A stretch of DNA of 64,000 nucleotides, taken from positions 1 through 64,000 of the forward strand of contig NZ_RQET01000004.1 in the NCBI RefSeq assembly GCF_004769195.1. Reading direction: 5' to 3'. Made by a program: the position numbers and the translations under genes. The notes below the pieces were generated by a model. The model ran no database searches and was not told where the DNA came from. It saw nothing but the letters and a program-made list of their open reading frames with translations. Numbering within the stretch: the first letter of the stretch is position 1; each line of letters begins with the position of its first letter. Below are positions 37,801 through 46,222 of the stretch, piece by piece. Source of the DNA: Leptospira fletcheri (GTDB taxonomy: Bacteria > Spirochaetota > Leptospiria > Leptospirales > Leptospiraceae).

Positions 37801-38216
37801 TGCAGGCCATCCGGGATAGAGGGATTTCCAGAAATGAGGCGATTTACGAAGCCGGCCTAGTACGGTTGAGGCCGATTTTGATGACCTCTCTCGCCATGAT
37901 TATGGGAACGGTTCCGATCGCTTTAGGATTGGGAGAAGCGGCAAAATCCAGAACCGCAATGGGGATAGCGATTATCGGAGGATTGATCCTTTCTACTTTG
38001 GTCACTCTGATCGTAGTTCCTTCCATTTTCGGAGGGATCGACAGATTCCGGGAGTGGATAGAGACCAAATTCCGCCCCGACATGAGCGCGACCGTTTCTC
38101 ATACGGCAGCAGCCGGGGAAAACAACCACCGTCACACCGCGGATCTTTCCGATTGGGCAAAGGCAGTAACGGAAGAGCCGCCTAAAAAAAGTACGGCTTC
38201 GAAAAAGAAGAAATAA
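34869..38216 (+). CDS. RND-family efflux transporter permease (AcrB/MexB type)
   Basis: 1115 residues from a TTG with GAGGAGG four bases upstream. Features are the first helix IFITSLVILMLLTGLVSL, MGVDLFPDVNIPVVSVTTIYPG, the proton-relay helix LLALSLAVGLLVDDAIVVREN, and in the second half NLFSMIGLILLMGLVAKNS. It uses proton motive force to export drugs, metals or lipids. Between the first porter half and KQSGGNTVAVADEV there is an added charged segment of about 40 residues (near 275-320). The C-terminus is His- and Lys-rich. No membrane fusion or outer-membrane factor gene is adjacent. Confidence 0.93.
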   Translation: MNIALLSIKRPIFITSLVILMLLTGLVSLSRMGVDLFPDVNIPVVSVTTIYPGAGPEEIEELISKPLEEELSSISGLKKIVSRNQEGVSVVSGEFTLSTDIKYAEQQFRDKVGLVRPKLPDGIKEPKVVRFDPADQPIVRLAVFADLGQAQLYDLAKETVKAKLEQINGVGSVKLVGGTRREIQIELDRNKLISYQMPMVVIANRLKSAGLNVPVGKFESGTRETSYRTLGRYESLRQIENTIVSFGGDVGNSVLIKELGTVRDGTEDEETLGYLWASKSDVVEEEDVGFFAHPFIWIGQSARKIKALFSSKKTEVEEKELKPALFIDVYKQSGGNTVAVADEVLKRIDKLNADLKPLAGNPKIRLIRDGSRWIRYNVEDVTEAIVLGVLLAVITVYFFLGNFRSTVITGLALPNSMLGAFILMWIMGFTINVMTLLALSLAVGLLVDDAIVVRENIFRKLEEGHNVLEASEKGTMEVALAVVGTSLTVIAVFFPVGFLSGIVGQFFKQFGLTVVFAMIISLFDGLFVAPMLSAYFAGKLDHSKRNKAVEAFDKFQTWLEKIYGIAMKFALAHPGKIILLTFLIFVLSLVSCRFVKKTFLPANDQGEFLVTLDLPPGTSLQGTKEVADKVLLELQKFPEMDKIAITIGKPDGGEPNTATLAVALVSSKKRKKTTVAIKDAIRDVLKSYAYARPAVSDYSAVGGGVQYPFQLVIKGDNLAEMEAYSKKVLDRLKSVVDLADIDTDYRAGKPEYQITLDNSRMQLVGVLPGVAGSELRYQIAGDTVSKFYDKGIEYDVRMRLHPDQRNLRVAYGQTKVPNIANKLIPLAAIGSGKETVGPARINRIDRARTIVINANLAPGGAIQSATEEATKIMSTEIKPPPGVRFNFQGQSEDFKELIVNILVAFGLALVFIYLVLSSLYESFITPVTILFAIPPAISGAFFALFVTGEMLNLFSMIGLILLMGLVAKNSILLVDYAMQAIRDRGISRNEAIYEAGLVRLRPILMTSLAMIMGTVPIALGLGEAAKSRTAMGIAIIGGLILSTLVTLIVVPSIFGGIDRFREWIETKFRPDMSATVSHTAAAGENNHRHTADLSDWAKAVTEEPPKKSTASKKKK

Positions 38217-38300
38217 GGAAAGATTCAGGGAAGCCCTTCCGAAAAAAGGAGAGGCTTCCCGATTTCTTCGTCCTATCGAAGTATCGGAAAGGCTTTCCGC

Positions 38301-39395
38301 TCAACGTAGGAACTTTGGCAGATAGCCGTTCCCTTCCGGATAGATTTTGGAAGAAAGAATGAATACGAAAATGCTGATCGCGATCCCGATGGCTGCGAGT
38401 AAAACGTCCTTACCCACCTTTCGAAACGTTTCCAAGTAGGGAGAATCCCGATAGGTCATAAAATTTAGGATGATTTCCCGACCCGCAAGCATCCCTAAAA
38501 AGACCCAAGTCGTCGACATGGGCATATCGCTCCATCTTTGGAAGAACAAAAGGATACAACCGTAAACTAGATCGATGATAGTGGCCGCCTTTGACCATTG
38601 AATATCCGATTTTTCCGTTACGATTTCTTGGATGGTTCCGCCGTTGATGTAGAGGATGGTTCCCAAAGCGGCGCATAGGATGAGGACCGCCGCCGATAAT
38701 TCCGCAAGACTCAACTGTCTCGGAATGTATACGACGATATTCGCGGCATCCTGGGCCAACCAAGTCCCCCAAAGAAACAGAGTGGAAAACCATTGTAGTA
38801 CGGACCAACGTCGTTCCGTATTCGGGTCGGGAATATGATCTTCCGTATATTCCCTAGGATCGATTTTTACGAGAATTCCCCAGACAAATACGGCCGTCCC
38901 GAATGCGATCATGTAACCCATAAAGGATTTCGTGAGCATCTTCTCTATGTTTTGTCCGCCGAATAGTCCCAAAATCAGAAACGTCGTAGAGATCGGAGAT
39001 CTCATTCTGGTGATCACGACCAAAATAAAAGGGGCGATCAATTGAAGCAGATTGAATTTGGAAACAGGCGGGAATTCCTCCAGTCGGTCGAAATGAACCT
39101 GACCTGAATCCGTAAGCCAGCCGTACGCGAAAACCAAAGTCAAAAATCCGGACAATGCCGCGAATTTATAAAACCAATGAACCGCCTTTTTGCTTTCTAT
39201 AAACGTTCCCAAAGTCTGGACGGCGTCGTTTCCGGCGACGGAAAATGCCGAAATCGAAAAAGCGAACCAACCTAGGTAATAAGCGGGAACTCCGGAAAGA
39301 TAACCGGATATCATCAGGGCCGCGGCAAGGAATACGAAGGAATAAAATCTGAGCTGATCTCGAAAACTCGGATGCTGAAAGTCGATTTGATTCAT
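38301..39395 (-). CDS. PiT-like inorganic phosphate transporter family protein
   Basis: 364 residues, polytopic with about nine membrane helices. Two internal segments recall the duplicated PiT signature: SVAGNDAVQTLGTFIES in the first half and QDAANIVVYIPRQL in the second, and MPMSTTWVFLGMLAGRE resembles the following P-S/T-T-H-V part. It is shorter than typical Pho4 proteins and the GANDVAN core is modified (AGNDAVQ). It could transport phosphate or sulfate with a cation. The assignment is by motif only. A 9- to 10-bp inverted repeat lies in the upstream gap. Confidence 0.6.
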   Translation of the reverse strand: MNQIDFQHPSFRDQLRFYSFVFLAAALMISGYLSGVPAYYLGWFAFSISAFSVAGNDAVQTLGTFIESKKAVHWFYKFAALSGFLTLVFAYGWLTDSGQVHFDRLEEFPPVSKFNLLQLIAPFILVVITRMRSPISTTFLILGLFGGQNIEKMLTKSFMGYMIAFGTAVFVWGILVKIDPREYTEDHIPDPNTERRWSVLQWFSTLFLWGTWLAQDAANIVVYIPRQLSLAELSAAVLILCAALGTILYINGGTIQEIVTEKSDIQWSKAATIIDLVYGCILLFFQRWSDMPMSTTWVFLGMLAGREIILNFMTYRDSPYLETFRKVGKDVLLAAIGIAISIFVFILSSKIYPEGNGYLPKFLR

Positions 39396-39487
39396 GCTAT
39401 AAGTTCGTAAGAAACCCGAAAAAAGGATCGAGTTCGTAAAGCTCCGGCAGAACGCCGAAAAGTCTTAGACTTTAATTGTAAAGGAAA

Positions 39488-39525
39488 TCGGGGATGAATT
39501 GCCGGTCAAGGGCGATCATCCCCGA
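39488..39525. repeat. Inverted repeat with 10-bp perfect arms
   Basis: TCGGGGATGA (39488-39497) and TCATCCCCGA (39516-39525) are perfect complements around an 18-base spacer. It lies between the OlsB-like gene and the PiT-like gene, which are both transcribed leftward. No T-run follows on either strand. It could be an RNA hairpin in the transcript or a protein-binding dyad. Confidence 0.55.
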
Positions 39526-39624
39526 GATGACGGGAAAATGGACCGAATTCGGAAATCGCTCGTTTCGACGGAACGGATCCTTCGAAAAAGAAATTCCGAC
39601 GTTTCCCGAAAAAAGGCCTTTTAC

Positions 39625-40404
39625 CTATTCCAGGTAATGCTTGCTATATCTTGCTTCGATATCCTTAATATCGAAAAGAATAAAGAAGTCAGTAGTTTTG
39701 AATACGCTATCCAAAGCGGGAGTTCCGCAGATAAGCGATCCTGCGCGGATATATCCTTTGATCAACGCGGGAATTCTTTTTGAAACTACCTTGATATCTT
39801 CTGGAGCGAAATTCGGGTCGAAACCGGTCATCTCGAAACCGGAAAGAGGTTTCACGTCGAATTCCGCGCCCGCCAACGCTTTTTTATCCTTCAAAAACGC
39901 ATACACGTCGTTTGCGGTTTGAGCATCCACACTGTGAACGGATCCGCATCCGAAAAGATAACCGATTTGGTGCTTCTTCATGTATTGGCCCAATCCTGCC
40001 CAAAGAAGAGAAATCACCGAACCATCTCTATATTCCGGATGAACGCAACTGCGTCCGATTTCGGCAGGCTCGCGCTCTAATTCATAGATTTTCGTGATGT
40101 CGAATTCGTTGTCGGAATAAAAGCCTAGGTTCGCTTTCGCTACGCTTCTTCTCAAGATTCGGTAGGTTCCCACGATCATGTCGTCGCGATTCTTATCGAC
40201 TACGATGAGGTGGTCGCAAAAAAGATCGTATTCGTCCCGGTCTTTGCGGGTCGCGGCGGATTGGGGCAGTCCTTCTCCCAATTCCAAATTGAATACGTCA
40301 TAACGCAGCGCTAGCGTTCTTTCGATTTCAAGTTGGTTCTCCGCGATTCTTACTTCTAATTTGCGTTCTGTTTTTAGCTTATTTTGGACAGATCCTGATC
40401 CCAT
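39625..40404 (-). CDS. GNAT-type acyltransferase, OlsB/hemolysin-related
   Basis: 259 residues from the ATG at 40404 ([10 protein letters not shown]), with AAGGA upstream; an upstream reading adds 23 basic residues. It follows the COG3176 pattern: [45 protein letters not shown], and [21 protein letters not shown]. The family includes OlsB, which N-acylates ornithine from acyl-ACP in ornithine-lipid synthesis. No olsA partner is adjacent, so the acyl acceptor is uncertain. Probably membrane-associated. Confidence 0.8.
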   Translation of the reverse strand: MGSGSVQNKLKTERKLEVRIAENQLEIERTLALRYDVFNLELGEGLPQSAATRKDRDEYDLFCDHLIVVDKNRDDMIVGTYRILRRSVAKANLGFYSDNEFDITKIYELEREPAEIGRSCVHPEYRDGSVISLLWAGLGQYMKKHQIGYLFGCGSVHSVDAQTANDVYAFLKDKKALAGAEFDVKPLSGFEMTGFDPNFAPEDIKVVSKRIPALIKGYIRAGSLICGTPALDSVFKTTDFFILFDIKDIEARYSKHYLE

Positions 40405-40500
40405 TTTTGTCCTTCTTCCTTTTAGTAGGATGTTCTCTGTATCCGTCCTTTTCGTTACATTCGGATTACGCACCCGAGAAATTCCGGTGACTGGCCCCCC

Positions 40501-40857
40501 TTAACCTGCCATTCTGCGTTGAGAAATCAGTTTTTTGACGAAAGCGTCCAGAAAACCTTTTCCTTTCGCGTCGATTTGCGTGAATTTGAGACCGAAAAGA
40601 CCATCCGCGGCCTTACCGGGAGAAAGGTGTTTGATCAAACCGATCGCCTTAAACGGTTTGAAGCCGGGCAAGGATACGACGATTTCCACCGCAGAGTGGA
40701 TATCACATCCGTCGAAATGATGGGGAACCAGAATTGCCATCCCGCCTTGACTCACGTCCTGCGCGATTAAAATGTCAAGAAATCCGTTTCCCATTAATTG
40801 GATCTGAACCGGCTGGTTCGGGAACGGAACCACGCGTATGTGCTTTCTCTTCTCCAT
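40501..40857 (-). CDS. PilZ-domain c-di-GMP-binding protein
   Basis: 118 residues from the ATG at 40857, with GGAGG six bases upstream. A single PilZ domain with both binding motifs intact: RxxxR as RKHIR near the N-terminus and D-x-S-x-x-G as DVSQGG. The C-terminal helix (KGFLDAFVKKLISQRR) is basic. It should bind c-di-GMP in the cytoplasm. A leftward hypothetical gene lies 110 bases upstream and the OlsB-like gene downstream. Confidence 0.88.
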   Translation of the reverse strand: MEKRKHIRVVPFPNQPVQIQLMGNGFLDILIAQDVSQGGMAILVPHHFDGCDIHSAVEIVVSLPGFKPFKAIGLIKHLSPGKAADGLFGLKFTQIDAKGKGFLDAFVKKLISQRRMAG

Positions 40858-40967
40858 CAAGTTCCTCCGGAAATACGAATGCCCGGTCCGAGCCAAATTC
40901 ATAAGACGAGCGGACGGTATTGTATCCGAAATAAAAAAATTTTCAAAACAAATGTTCGAATATAGAC

Positions 40968-41789
40968 CTATACCTTTAGGCCTAGTTCTTCTTCGGCACC
41001 TTCCGTGAGAGCAAGGTTGAAATTCTCCGTGATTTTAGAGACTTTTTTTTCGAACTTACGATTAAAGACGAAATGAGATAAGGTCTTTTCCAAAAAGAAA
41101 ATCATTTCCGTAGGTTTCCACTCTATGACTCCTTTTTTCGAATCTATTACTTTTCCATGATACAGCAGAGTGGAGATCGCACGGATGGAATGTTTAGGAA
41201 ACGTGGACTTTAAAACCTTGAACAACGCTTTCGATTCCGCTTCCAGAAACTGGAACTTGCGGGAAAAAAGAACCGCGTCGTGAAAATACTCCGGACGAAC
41301 TACGGTGCCATTCAGTCTTAGGGAGATAATCAAAAAGCCGATAAAATCGGCCATCTCGGGGAAGATGCCTAGACCGGGAGTGTCTTGTCCAGGATAAAGT
41401 CTGATATTTTTCCGATCCTTGTGTTTCGGATGACGCGTCTGCAACCAGTTGATGACAAGATAATTCTCTTTGAAGAAGTAGTCGTTGATTCTGATCCTAT
41501 ATTCCTGGATGCTCAAACGCAGGTGGATCAATATCTCGCCTTCTTCAATTAAGACGACTCTTTGATACAAATCGTCGGTGCCGGACAACTCCAGTTTCGG
41601 GGAAGAATATCCTTTTTTTCTCAGCTCGGAAAGGACTCCGGTGATCTCGAACAGTTCCCAGACATTTTCCTTAGTCAGAGAATGAAACAAAATTCCCGAA
41701 CTCGCCGCTTGGGAATCCACCGCCGCACAGAGGAAATCGTCGTATAGAAAGTCGAAAAAGCGCGGATTATTATAGGCGATTTTCGGCAT
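40968..41789 (-). CDS. Conserved-looking hypothetical protein
   Basis: 273 residues, soluble, without signal peptide or membrane segment. It begins PKIAYNNPRFFDFLYDDFLC. The first half is strand-rich (QRVVLIEEGEILIHLRLSIQEYRIRI), and KENYLVINWLQTRHPKHKDRKNIRLYPGQDTPGLGIFPEM suits a beta-barrel; the second half is helical. The mix could fit a PilZ-like or YcgR-like protein, but I see no RxxxR or D-x-S-x-x-G pair. Its place next to a PilZ gene, both leftward, makes a shared role in c-di-GMP signalling possible. Confidence 0.65.
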   Translation of the reverse strand: MPKIAYNNPRFFDFLYDDFLCAAVDSQAASSGILFHSLTKENVWELFEITGVLSELRKKGYSSPKLELSGTDDLYQRVVLIEEGEILIHLRLSIQEYRIRINDYFFKENYLVINWLQTRHPKHKDRKNIRLYPGQDTPGLGIFPEMADFIGFLIISLRLNGTVVRPEYFHDAVLFSRKFQFLEAESKALFKVLKSTFPKHSIRAISTLLYHGKVIDSKKGVIEWKPTEMIFFLEKTLSHFVFNRKFEKKVSKITENFNLALTEGAEEELGLKV

Positions 41790-41849
41790 CAGACATTTCT
41801 TTCACTTTCGTTTCATTCTTACAGGATTTTCCTTTTTTTCAAGGAAATA

Positions 41850-42740
41850 TTAAGAACGAAACTTAGCGTACGCGTTCAAAACCTCCCTAGGGGATTCCGT
41901 CTGAGGATAGTGTCCAATGTGTGGAAATTCATAGACTCTTGCGTCCGGTCTGAATTGTCTCAGTCGTTGTACTACGTGAGCACCGCTGACAGGATCCGCA
42001 AGCCCGTCGGCGAATGCGAACGGAACGGGACAATCCAGGATCGCTCCCACCCATCTTTCCCGGAACAGTTTTCGTTCCCGTATGTAACGAATCAATTTGT
42101 GATAGATCGCTTTTCCTCCTCCGTTACTCGCGCACTCCCAAAACCCTTCTAGTTCCTCCTTACTCGGTTTCGTTCCTTCTCCGAATACTTCCGAGAGATT
42201 CCGCTCAAAGGAGGTCTTGTTCAATAATTTGGAAAAGAAAAACCCGAAAGGACTGTTGAGTAATTTCTGTACGGCCCTGGGTCTATGGGTTTCCGGAAAA
42301 ATCCCTCCGTTCAATAAAAACACGGATTGAAGATCGGGACCTCCGATCCTTTGCCCCGAAATCTTTTCCCGAAAACGAGCGAGCAACTCTTGCGCCACGG
42401 TATCCCCGAGATCGTGCGCAAGCACATGAGTTTTTTGGATCTTCAATTCCTGGAGGAGATCCTCCGCTTGGTCGGCATATTGAAAGACGGAATAATGTCC
42501 GCTCTTGGGTTTGTCCGAAAAGCCGAAACCCAAATAATCCAAAGCGACAACCCGATAGCGGGAGGTCAAATCCGTCCACAGATCCTTCCAATCCCAGGAA
42601 GAGGTGGGAAATCCGTGGAGAAGCAAAAGATTTTCCCCTTCTCCGCCCGTTCTGTAAAAGATCTTCCTTCGCTTCCATTCAAAAAAAGAGCCGGCAGCTT
42701 TCCAAGCGAGCGCATGCGTTTTCCATAAGTTCTCGGTCAT
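41850..42740 (-). CDS. Alpha/beta hydrolase, epoxide hydrolase/haloalkane dehalogenase-like
   Basis: 296 residues. The oxyanion motif is LLHGFPTSSWDWKDLW and the nucleophile elbow is LAHDLGDTVAQE, with Asp in place of the usual Ser, as in epoxide hydrolases and haloalkane dehalogenases. The catalytic His is in FPHIGHYPQTE. The cap domain contains GFFFSKLLNKTSFERNLSEV. A ribosome site GGAGAAAGGGA lies directly upstream. The substrate is unknown. The gene is transcribed leftward in a row of enzymes but with an 84-base gap from the aldo/keto reductase. Confidence 0.88.
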   Translation of the reverse strand: MTENLWKTHALAWKAAGSFFEWKRRKIFYRTGGEGENLLLLHGFPTSSWDWKDLWTDLTSRYRVVALDYLGFGFSDKPKSGHYSVFQYADQAEDLLQELKIQKTHVLAHDLGDTVAQELLARFREKISGQRIGGPDLQSVFLLNGGIFPETHRPRAVQKLLNSPFGFFFSKLLNKTSFERNLSEVFGEGTKPSKEELEGFWECASNGGGKAIYHKLIRYIRERKLFRERWVGAILDCPVPFAFADGLADPVSGAHVVQRLRQFRPDARVYEFPHIGHYPQTESPREVLNAYAKFRS

Positions 42741-42824
42741 TCCCTTTCTCCAGGCGAATTATTCTAGAGGATCCGCCGGAAATTGAAAAGAGGAAAATTT
42801 AGAAACGAAAAATGAGTACCGGAA

Positions 42825-43766
42825 TCAAGATTCCAAAGAGTCCAACAAATTGGACAAAAATCTCTTTCGTTCTTTCTGGTCGGGAAAATTTCCCAAACCG
42901 GCTTTCAGATTGTCCTGTAAATGGGATAGCTTCGCCGTAGCTGGGATCACACAGGTCACTCCGGGATGAGAGAGAATGTACTTTAAAAACGCTTGGGCAA
43001 AGGATTCGCAGCCCCATTCCCGAAAGTATTCCGGGAGAATTTTTCCTTTCGTTTTGCGGAACAAACCCCCTTCCTCGAACGGCCGATTGACCAGAATTCC
43101 GATCCGGTTCTCCTGCGCAAACGGTAGGATCCGATTTTCCGCGGATCGAGTCACGACGGAATACGGGATTTGCAGGAAGTCCACTTTCTCCCGTGATGCG
43201 ATTCTTTCCATTTCCGAAAAGGAGGAAGGCGTAAAATGCGTCAAGCCGACATATCTTACCTTTCCTTCTTCCTTTAAGGAACGGAGAGTTTTAAGATGAG
43301 TCTCCGTATCCAAAAGATTATGTATTTGGAATAGATCGACTCTGTCCGTACGCATCTTCTTAAAGGAAGCCTGAATTTGGGATTTGCCTGCAGCTTCTCC
43401 CCGAACCCAGACCTTTGTGGCGAAGAAGATCTTTTTTCGCTCCGCCGAAGATAGTATTTCGGAGAGAAGACCGACCGTTTCTTCCGCTCTTCCGTACATA
43501 GGAGACGAATCCACGAGTCGTCCGCCAGTGGAAAGAAATTCCCGAAAGACTTCGCTTAACGGAGCTAAGGAATTCGGATCTCCCGAAACGTCGAATGTCT
43601 GCCAAGTTCCCAAGCCGATGGCCGGGATCGCTTCCCCCGTGCTCGGAATTTTTCGTTGTAGCATGAGGGAATTCCCTCCGTCTTGTTTCGATTCCGCGTC
43701 CAAGGAATACAGGAGATCACGTTTTCCACAAAGGTAAGCTGCAACCGTCGCCGCACTCAGCCCCAA
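42825..43766 (-). CDS. Aldo/keto reductase with questionable N-terminus
   Basis: 313 residues from a TTG at 43766-43764. The aldo/keto reductase barrel begins at IPAIGLGTWQTF. The catalytic set is present: Asp and Tyr in LVDSSPMYGRAEE, Lys in FFATKVWV, His in DLFQIHNLL. It reduces aldehydes or ketones with NADPH. The first 30 residues (MGLSAATVAAYLCG) look like the hydrophobic part of a signal peptide. In the same frame upstream, before a TAG at 43805-43803, the codons read TRFSRKKF, a Tat-like motif, but no start codon is available there. The true start may be lost or non-canonical. Confidence 0.82.
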   Translation of the reverse strand: MGLSAATVAAYLCGKRDLLYSLDAESKQDGGNSLMLQRKIPSTGEAIPAIGLGTWQTFDVSGDPNSLAPLSEVFREFLSTGGRLVDSSPMYGRAEETVGLLSEILSSAERKKIFFATKVWVRGEAAGKSQIQASFKKMRTDRVDLFQIHNLLDTETHLKTLRSLKEEGKVRYVGLTHFTPSSFSEMERIASREKVDFLQIPYSVVTRSAENRILPFAQENRIGILVNRPFEEGGLFRKTKGKILPEYFREWGCESFAQAFLKYILSHPGVTCVIPATAKLSHLQDNLKAGLGNFPDQKERKRFLSNLLDSLES

Positions 43767-43868
43767 AAATTTTTTTCTGGAAAATCGCGTTCTTCCGCCG
43801 CCCTATAACGCCGGGAAAAGAAGACTTAAAAAAGGAGGAAAAACAAGTGTAAAAAGAAAAAAACCGTT

Positions 43869-45014
43869 CTATCTTCTTCCTGCTGGCCCGAGGATTTCCA
43901 AAGTGTCCTTATAAAACTGCAGCATTCTCCGAAATGCTTGTTCGGGAAGTTTCCGAGATTGGTCGTTTTTCAGATACTTTCGCACGGGTAAAAGTCGAAA
44001 TTTGGGACCTTTGGCGCCGGTACGATCTATATAAACCCAGATAGGTTCGTAATATACATCATAAATCGATAATTTTCCGGAGTCTTTCGAAAGCGAAAAA
44101 TTCAGGATCATTCCACCGTCCACATATCTACGATCCTGTCCCGAAACGAAATTTCCCAATGAATAAACGAAGAAACGTTCCTTTTCCTGACCGAATCGAT
44201 CCTTGACTTTTTTCTTTCCGAACCTTTGCAGACTGTGAGGGTGTCCGCCGAGCACGATATCCGCACCTGCTTCCAAAGTAAAATCCACGATTTCCTTTTG
44301 GAAGGGATCCGGTTCGTGAAGATACTCCGTTCCGAAATGGTACATGACCACGATTCCGTCGGGCTCCTCTTTCTTTGCCAGGGCAATGTCTTCGGCAATC
44401 CTGGCCGTATCGATAAGATTTACTACGGTTCCCGCCGGAATTTCTAAGCCGTTCGTTCCGTAGGTATAGTTCAGGAATACAAGTTCAATACCGCTCGCTC
44501 TTACTTTTAAAATCCGATTTTTGTCGAACTCTTCTTTGCTTCGGTACGTTCCCAGATGCTTTAATCCCAGATCTTCCAGAACGGAGATCGTTCTTACGAT
44601 CCCCTCCTTGCCCTTATCGCAGGAATGATTGTTCGCGGTAGAGACCAGATCGAAACCCGTATCCTTGATCGCTTTTGCGAGGGAATCGGGAGCGCCGAAT
44701 TGCGGATAACCGCTATAGTGTTTGCGGTCCCCGGGCAAAGTGGTTTCGAAATTCGCGACCGCAAGATCCGCTTCCGAAATTTGTTGCCGAACTTCTTCAA
44801 AGACTTCCGAAAAATCCCAGCAATCGCAGGATTTTTCATAGGCGGAATCGATTTGGGTCTGGTGAGACATGATGTCTCCCACTGCTACGATCCTGACTCC
44901 GTCCGGAGAGGAATCCGAGCGCACCTGTCCGCCGGCAGCCGAACACAAAAGAAACATCCCGAACAGGATGGTAAGAAAAAGGATCCTTCGCGTTATCCGA
45001 AACAGAACAAGCAT
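43869..45014 (-). CDS. CapA-family metallophosphatase-like protein
   Basis: 381 residues with an N-terminal hydrophobic signal (ILFLTILFGMFLLCSAAGG). The CapA/PgsA fold motifs are VRIVAVGDIMSH, ADLAVANFETTL, DLVSTANNHSCDKGKEG, VVMYHFGTEYLHEPD and VLGGHPHSLQRF. Such proteins are calcineurin-like and act in poly-gamma-glutamate or other capsule-related steps, but many members have unknown substrates. No other capsule gene is seen nearby. It starts eight bases after the stop of the upstream lipoprotein gene, so the two form an operon. Confidence 0.88.
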   Translation of the reverse strand: MLVLFRITRRILFLTILFGMFLLCSAAGGQVRSDSSPDGVRIVAVGDIMSHQTQIDSAYEKSCDCWDFSEVFEEVRQQISEADLAVANFETTLPGDRKHYSGYPQFGAPDSLAKAIKDTGFDLVSTANNHSCDKGKEGIVRTISVLEDLGLKHLGTYRSKEEFDKNRILKVRASGIELVFLNYTYGTNGLEIPAGTVVNLIDTARIAEDIALAKKEEPDGIVVMYHFGTEYLHEPDPFQKEIVDFTLEAGADIVLGGHPHSLQRFGKKKVKDRFGQEKERFFVYSLGNFVSGQDRRYVDGGMILNFSLSKDSGKLSIYDVYYEPIWVYIDRTGAKGPKFRLLPVRKYLKNDQSRKLPEQAFRRMLQFYKDTLEILGPAGRR

Positions 45015-45022
45015 TTTCGGGA

Positions 45023-46111
45023 TTATTTTTGTGCCGTGTTCTTCGGTTCTTCGTCCGGAAGAGCTTCCACAACGGAAAAGCCTTTTACGATCTCTTTTCG
45101 TTTGGATAAAATTCCGATCGTGGACAGGGCTCCCGGTTGCTTCAGCCAGACTTTGAAATTCTCCATCGTCTGGATATTGTAATGGAAGGGATAGTCCTTC
45201 GGAAACATTTCCCCGTCCGGAAAGCCGAATCTCTTGGCTCCTTTCGTTAAAGTACGAACGACCAAGCTTTTATCATCCGTAGGCAAGGATAAGAAATTCC
45301 TTCTCATATCTTCCGGATACCGGAAATACTCCTCCGCATTGGAAGTGTACAGAATTCGAATCGGTATATGTACGGAAACCGCCTTTTCTCCTACGGAACG
45401 GAAGGTTTTATTTCCGAGTAGATTTCCGTCGATCGCGAGAATCCTGCCTTCCAAGACCATATTTCTGAGAAAGGAATAATCCGCAGGATCGTTGTGAAAG
45501 GATTTGAACGGATATACCGAGGAGATCTTCTTTAAATCCCCCAAACGCTGCGGGACTCCCCCCTTTCTCAGAGAGATTTCATACGCACTCAGGATCACCT
45601 TGTATTCCGGGTCGGAAGCGAACTTCTTTTCGAGGAGAATTAAAGTTTCCTTTTTATTTTTCACGTCCCAAAGTTTTTCGAATTCGGGGTAATTCGGAGC
45701 TATTTCCAAAAAGTACAAATGGATTCGATTGATCGCCACCGTGACCGGATCAAAGTCCGCGAGATATGCGTAATCGCTCTTGGCCCATGCCACTAAGGTC
45801 AGATTCTGGTCCGTTCCAACCCCAATATAACCGCCGCCGAGTCCTTCAATCCGGGAACGGAACAGGTCCAATCTTCTTTCGTTCGAGGCAGGATAATGAT
45901 CGGCGTGCAGATGTCTGTCCGCGGGAGGAGAGTCCGTGTCGGCAAGGGTCAGCCGATCCCGATCGAGTTTGGAATGAAAAAATCCCGCTTCGGAAACTGG
46001 TACGGAGCTGCAATTTGTATGGAGAGAAAAGGTTACCCAAATCAGGGTAAGGCAAAGTCCGATGGAAAATTTCCCCCCCGAAGAATTTGCGGCTTCTAGT
46101 CTGATGATCAT
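45023..46111 (-). CDS. Lipoprotein with Rossmann-like pattern, LIC_10091-type
   Basis: 362 residues from the ATG at 46111, with GAGG a few bases upstream. The signal peptide (IGLCLTLIWVTFSLHTNC) ends in a plausible spirochaetal lipobox, Cys34. The core begins GGGYIGVGTDQNLTLVAWA and continues AYLADFDPVTVAINRIHLYF, which resembles the nucleotide-binding start of methyltransferase-like folds and, from memory, the LIC_10091-type Leptospira lipoproteins. PLTDDK-like text and FHYNIQTMENF follow. Activity is unknown. It is encoded just upstream of capA in the same operon. Confidence 0.68.
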   Translation of the reverse strand: MIIRLEAANSSGGKFSIGLCLTLIWVTFSLHTNCSSVPVSEAGFFHSKLDRDRLTLADTDSPPADRHLHADHYPASNERRLDLFRSRIEGLGGGYIGVGTDQNLTLVAWAKSDYAYLADFDPVTVAINRIHLYFLEIAPNYPEFEKLWDVKNKKETLILLEKKFASDPEYKVILSAYEISLRKGGVPQRLGDLKKISSVYPFKSFHNDPADYSFLRNMVLEGRILAIDGNLLGNKTFRSVGEKAVSVHIPIRILYTSNAEEYFRYPEDMRRNFLSLPTDDKSLVVRTLTKGAKRFGFPDGEMFPKDYPFHYNIQTMENFKVWLKQPGALSTIGILSKRKEIVKGFSVVEALPDEEPKNTAQK

Positions 46112-46222
46112 TATTTTCCTCGATCGATTCCTGCCGGACAAAATGATCCGGCTCCGAAACAGAACTTATTAGGGTGCTCTTACGCGGGAAGAACTTTTAT
46201 GAAAACCTCCGGCCTTGTTCGT

